A stretch of DNA of 64,000 nt, taken from contig JAHCIQ010000004.1 of NCBI GenBank assembly GCA_026129135.1, positions 124,001 to 188,000 of the forward strand. Reading direction: 5' to 3'. The notes beneath the pieces are model-generated. The model did not search any database. It was not told where the DNA came from and saw nothing but the letters and a program-made list of their open reading frames with translations. Source of the stretch: Cyanobacteria bacterium TGS_CYA1. GTDB taxonomy: Bacteria > Cyanobacteriota > Vampirovibrionia > Obscuribacterales > Obscuribacteraceae. A program made the translations under genes and the position numbers. Positions 60,586 to 64,000 of this stretch are shown here, piece after piece (within the stretch, counting starts at the first letter, position 1; every line of letters begins with the position of its first letter).

Positions 60586-62229
60586 TTAGAGGACCGCGGT
60601 TTCTCTATAAGCTCCAAACACTTCGCGCATCGCATCGCAGAGTTCGCCCATTGTTGCGTAAGCTTCGACTGCTTCCATCAAATAAGGGAAGTGGTTGTCG
60701 CCACGCTTGAGCGCGTCTTTGAGTGCGGCCAGTGTGCTTTCGACTTTAGCTCTGTCGCGTCTTTGTTTGAGATCTTTGATTCGGTTGCACTGTCTTTCTT
60801 GATAGACCGAGCCGATTTTGAGAATTTCGATACTTTGACCAGGTGCTTCTTCTTTGAACGAATTGAGTCCGACGAAATGACGTTCGCCCGACATTAGTTT
60901 TTGTTCAAAACGATAAGCCGAGTCGGCAATTTCTTTCATGAAGAAACCTTTTTCGATACCGGCAATTACGCCGCCGATTTCTTCGATTTGTTTGAAGTAA
61001 TCTTCAGCCTGACGTTCCATTTCGTCTGTGAGCCATTCCACGTAATACGAGCCTGCAAGAGGGTCTACTACGTTTGCTACGCCAGTTTCATGGGCGATGA
61101 TTTGCTGCGTTCTAAGCGCAATGTGAGCCGCTTTTTGAGTCGGCAGTCCAAGCACTTCGTCCATCGAATTTGTGTGCAGCGACTGTGTGCCACCAAGAAC
61201 GCCAGCAAGAGCTTCGATCGCAGTTCTTACGATATTGTTCTCGGGCTGTGGTGCGGTCAAGCTGCAGCCGGCTGTTTGAGTATGAAATCGCAGTTTGAGC
61301 GAACGCTCGCTCTTGGCGCCGTATTTGTCGCGCATGCGTTTTGCCCAGATGCGACGAGCTGCTCTATATTTTGCAATTTCTTCGAAGAAGTCGATATGAG
61401 CATTGAAGAAGAAGGAGAGTCTTGGAACGAAGTCGTCAACTTCGAGTCCTGCTTCAATTCCAGCATCGACATAAGCGAATCCGTCAGCAAGAGTGAAAGC
61501 AAGTTCTTGCGCGGCTGTAGCACCAGCTTCGCGAATGTGATAACCGCTTACCGAGATTGTATTCCAGCGGGGTACTTCTTTGGTGCAGAAGACCATCATG
61601 TCTTGAATCAGTTTCAAGGCTGGGCGCGGTGGAATGAGATATGTTTTCTGCGCGATGTATTCTTTGAAAATATCGTTTTGCAGCGTGCCATCGAGTTTCT
61701 TCCAGTCGAAGCCACGTTTTTTGGCGTTGGCTAAGAACATGCAAAAAATGATTACAGCTGGACCGTTGATGGTCATTGAAGTCGAGACTTTGTCCAGTGG
61801 AAGGTCTTTATAAAGAATCTCCACGTCTTCAAGCGAGTCGATTGCTACGCCGCAAACTCCCACTTCGCCATTCGACTTTGGATGGTCAGAGTCATATCCC
61901 ATGAGGGTAGGAAGATCAAAAGCTGTTGAAAGTCCGGTCTGGCCTTGAGCGAGCAAGTATTTAAAGCGTTCGTTGGTTTCTTCAGGTCCGCCAAAACCGG
62001 CAAATTGACGCATTGTCCACATTTTGCCTTGATACATGTTGTGGTGAATTCCGCGTGTATATGGAAATTCGCCTGGCTCGCCTATTTGCTTGTCGTAGTC
62101 TAAGTCTTTGATATCTTCTTTGGTGTAGACCGACTTCAGTGGAATACCCGAGAGTGTTTCACAGACAGGCTCTGTGTCTTGTCCTTTGTCCTTTGATTTG
62201 GGCTGGGACTTTGTCATCTCTTTGACCAT
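60586..62229 (-). CDS. icmA: Acyl-CoA mutase large subunit with isobutyryl-CoA-mutase residues
   Basis: A 547-residue B12-dependent mutase of the methylmalonyl-CoA mutase family, catalytic barrel only; the cobalamin-binding domain is missing and must be a separate subunit (none in the window). WTMRQFAGFG has Phe where methylmalonyl-CoA mutase has Tyr89, and EYIAQKTYLI has Gln where it has Arg207 (37 residues before the conserved His of SGYHIREAGA). Phe plus Gln is the published signature of isobutyryl-CoA mutase, which interconverts isobutyryl-CoA and n-butyryl-CoA. Length and domain layout also match IcmA. The start may be ATG 62229 or the ATG 4 codons later. Substrate assignment needs the small subunit or assay. 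Confidence 0.8.
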   Translation of the reverse strand: MVKEMTKSQPKSKDKGQDTEPVCETLSGIPLKSVYTKEDIKDLDYDKQIGEPGEFPYTRGIHHNMYQGKMWTMRQFAGFGGPEETNERFKYLLAQGQTGLSTAFDLPTLMGYDSDHPKSNGEVGVCGVAIDSLEDVEILYKDLPLDKVSTSMTINGPAVIIFCMFLANAKKRGFDWKKLDGTLQNDIFKEYIAQKTYLIPPRPALKLIQDMMVFCTKEVPRWNTISVSGYHIREAGATAAQELAFTLADGFAYVDAGIEAGLEVDDFVPRLSFFFNAHIDFFEEIAKYRAARRIWAKRMRDKYGAKSERSLKLRFHTQTAGCSLTAPQPENNIVRTAIEALAGVLGGTQSLHTNSMDEVLGLPTQKAAHIALRTQQIIAHETGVANVVDPLAGSYYVEWLTDEMERQAEDYFKQIEEIGGVIAGIEKGFFMKEIADSAYRFEQKLMSGERHFVGLNSFKEEAPGQSIEILKIGSVYQERQCNRIKDLKQRRDRAKVESTLAALKDALKRGDNHFPYLMEAVEAYATMGELCDAMREVFGAYRETAVL

Positions 62230-62330
62230 GGATTTTCCCCTTAAGTGAAAGTAACCAATATCATTTTATATAGAAATATTAGAACCTATAAATGGCACTT
62301 ACCGAACATTCTTTAGAAATAATTCCCGAC

Positions 62331-62339
62331 TGTTATAAT
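62331..62339 (+). promoter_or_regulatory. Extended -10 promoter before hutU
   Basis: TGTTATAAT at 62331-62339 is a perfect extended -10 element (TGnTATAAT), about 42 bases before the hutU start; no good -35 box is seen, as usual for this class. Confidence 0.6.
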
Positions 62340-62380
62340 CGCCTCCTATTCAGATGTTCAATTTTCGAGGACCTGCCCCA

Positions 62381-64000
62381 TGACTACGCCGGTTAAGACA
62401 GCCTGCAGCACAAAATCTGAGCAGCAAATGCTTCAGGACATACTTGCGAGCAAAGAACCTATCACGGTTCGCGCTCCTCGAGGAAGCGAATTACACACCA
62501 AAGGCTGGATTCAAGAAGCGGCGCTGCGGATGCTCTTGAACAATCTCGACCCCGAAGTTGCAGAGCGTCCATTAGATCTGGTCGTTTATGGCGGCTCAGG
62601 CAAGGCTGCACGAAACTGGGAAAGTCTCAAGGCTCTTGTCAAAACACTGATGGAGCTTGAGTCTGACGAGACTATGCTAGTTCAATCTGGCAAACCGGTC
62701 GGAGTATTTAAAAGTCATAAAGACGCACCAAGAGTGCTTATAGCCAACTCCAATCTGGTGGGCAAATGGGCCGACTGGGATTATTTCCGCGATCTCGAGC
62801 GTAAAGGCTTGATTATGTTTGGACAGATGACTGCAGGTTCCTGGATCTATATCGGGACCCAGGGCATTTTGCAAGGAACTTATGAAACATTTGCTGCGCT
62901 TGCACGCAAACATTTCGAAAAACAAGGTGGCACACTAAATGGAACTATCACACTCACCGCCGGACTTGGTGGCATGGGTGGTGCTCAACCTCTTGCTGTA
63001 ACTATGAACGGTGGTGTGGCAATTTGTATCGAAGTCGATCCCGAGCGCATCGAGCGTCGTCTGGAGAAAAAATATCTCGACGTCAAAGTCGACACCATCG
63101 AAGAAGCTGTGAAAATGGCTCAAGAAGCAAAATCAGAAGGGAAGCCATTATCTATTGGTTTGCTGGGTAATGCAGCGCATGTTTTGCCAGAATTACTCAA
63201 AATGGGCTTCAAGCCAGACGTTCTTACAGATCAAACTTCGGCGCATGACCCACTCAATGGCTATGTTCCACTCGATCAAAATAAAAAGCCGATGTCGCTT
63301 CAAGAAGCTGACAAATTGCGCAAAGAAAATCCCGAAAAATATCTAGACTTGTCTGTCAAAGCCATTGTCGCTCATGTGGAAGCGATGCTCGCTTTTCAAA
63401 AACAAGGTGCCATCACTTTCGATTATGGCAATAACATCAGGCAGGTAGCTTCTGATGCCGGGCTCAAAAACGCTTTTGCATTTCCTGGATTCGTGCCGGC
63501 TTATATTCGTCCGCTCTTTTGCGAAGGCAAAGGTCCGTTTCGCTGGGCAGCTTTGTCTGGCGATCCAAAAGATATCGAAGTGATAGACCAGGCGATTCTC
63601 GAGCATTTTGCCCACGACAAAGCGCTTTGCCGCTGGATTGAAATGGCTTCAAAACAAGTTCAGTTCCAGGGCTTGCCTGCTCGAATTTGCTGGTTTGGTT
63701 ATGGTGACCGAGCCAAAATGGGTCAAATTATGAACGACCTGGTTGCACAAAAAAAGGTCAGCGCTCCTATCGTAATTGGTCGCGACCACCTAGATTCAGG
63801 CTCAGTAGCTTCGCCTAATCGCGAAACAGAATCGATGAAAGACGGTTCAGACGCGATCGCCGACTGGGTATTTCTCAATGCCATGATCAATGCAGTAGGT
63901 GGAGCTTCCTGGGTCTCGGTGCACCACGGCGGCGGGGTCGGAATTGGCTATTCGCTGCACGCAGGACAAGTAATTGTGGCAGATGGCAGCAAAGAAGCGG
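62381..64000 (+). CDS. hutU: Urocanate hydratase (partial, 3' end outside window)
   Basis: The first 540 residues of an enzyme of about 555, running off the window end. It adds water to urocanate to give imidazolone propionate in histidine breakdown, using tightly bound NAD. Typical stretches are [15 protein letters not shown] (about 68-82), [20 protein letters not shown] (about 147-166), [14 protein letters not shown] (about 196-209), [13 protein letters not shown] (about 286-298), and near the end [14 protein letters not shown] and [15 protein letters not shown] 62381 follows CGAGGACC. Other hut genes are not in the window; they may lie to the right. Confidence 0.95.

Noticed and set aside
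60901..61734. 277-residue open frame opposite the mutase gene
   Set aside because: It lies fully inside a conserved enzyme gene on the other strand, is Cys/Phe-rich with no family signal, and has no ribosome site.

Overview
The window reads as chromosomal DNA of a free-living bacterium with moderate GC content, dense coding, many 4-base ATGA gene overlaps, and no insertion sequence, phage, CRISPR array, rRNA or tRNA that I can recognise. The gene style suggests a non-photosynthetic relative of cyanobacteria of the Melainabacteria/Vampirovibrionia type (Obscuribacter-like): many secreted TPR proteins, an envelope protein with repeated FG-R-L motifs, HTTM membrane proteins, Tad-type pseudopilins, a collagen-like protein, an archaeal-type AspRS and a pyruvate phosphate dikinase with its PpsR regulator. 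This assignment is an inference from style, not from a marker gene.

Layout. 1-1580: exported alpha/beta hydrolase (partial) and a TrmJ-type RNA methyltransferase. 1678-15862: the most unusual block. It holds three HTTM (SdpB/carboxylase-like) membrane proteins and four small membrane proteins sharing a W-x-[LM]-F-[AS]-P motif (SdpA/DUF5819-like), arranged in two clusters with TPR proteins. Between the clusters lies a Tad-like set: a TadE-like prepilin, a TadG-like protein with a VWA domain, and a TadE-like prepilin fused to about 132 uninterrupted Gly-Pro-Y collagen triplets. 15903-21645: secreted TPR protein, a putative zincin with HELDH, a CheY-like regulator with a possible 25-residue upstream peptide, and a 723-residue protein followed by a 99-residue partner (toxin/immunity-like order). 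21846-30678: AspRS, CDF metal exporter, nucleotide transporter, Bpt leucyltransferase, a signal-peptidase homologue lacking its catalytic residues, TonB-like and TPR envelope proteins, and 3-hydroxyacyl-CoA dehydrogenase. 31074-36797: MoxR - DUF58 - transglutaminase operon. 36921-46946: small membrane proteins, esterase, TPR proteins, SDR, and the ppsR-ppdK pair. 47158-54771: secreted proteins, another TadG-like pseudopilin, and an O-antigen ligase / heptose-kinase-like envelope polysaccharide group. 54843-64000: solenoid protein, TauE/SafE exporter, MnmC-like methyltransferase, Hanks-type kinase, quinone oxidoreductase, a B12-dependent acyl-CoA mutase with isobutyryl-CoA-mutase residues, and urocanate hydratase (cut by the window end).

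Working together: cell-envelope and surface functions dominate (pseudopilins, collagen-like fibre, HTTM modules, O-antigen ligase, TPR scaffolds). The metabolic genes point to use of amino acids and acyl-CoA (HutU, acyl-CoA mutase, hydroxyacyl-CoA dehydrogenase) with PEP made from pyruvate by PpdK. The best candidate for an undescribed system is the HTTM / SdpA-like / collagen-pseudopilin locus at 1678-15862. Four proteins have changes at catalytic positions worth checking: the SPase I homologue, the transglutaminase, the acyl-CoA mutase and the 723-residue zincin-like protein.
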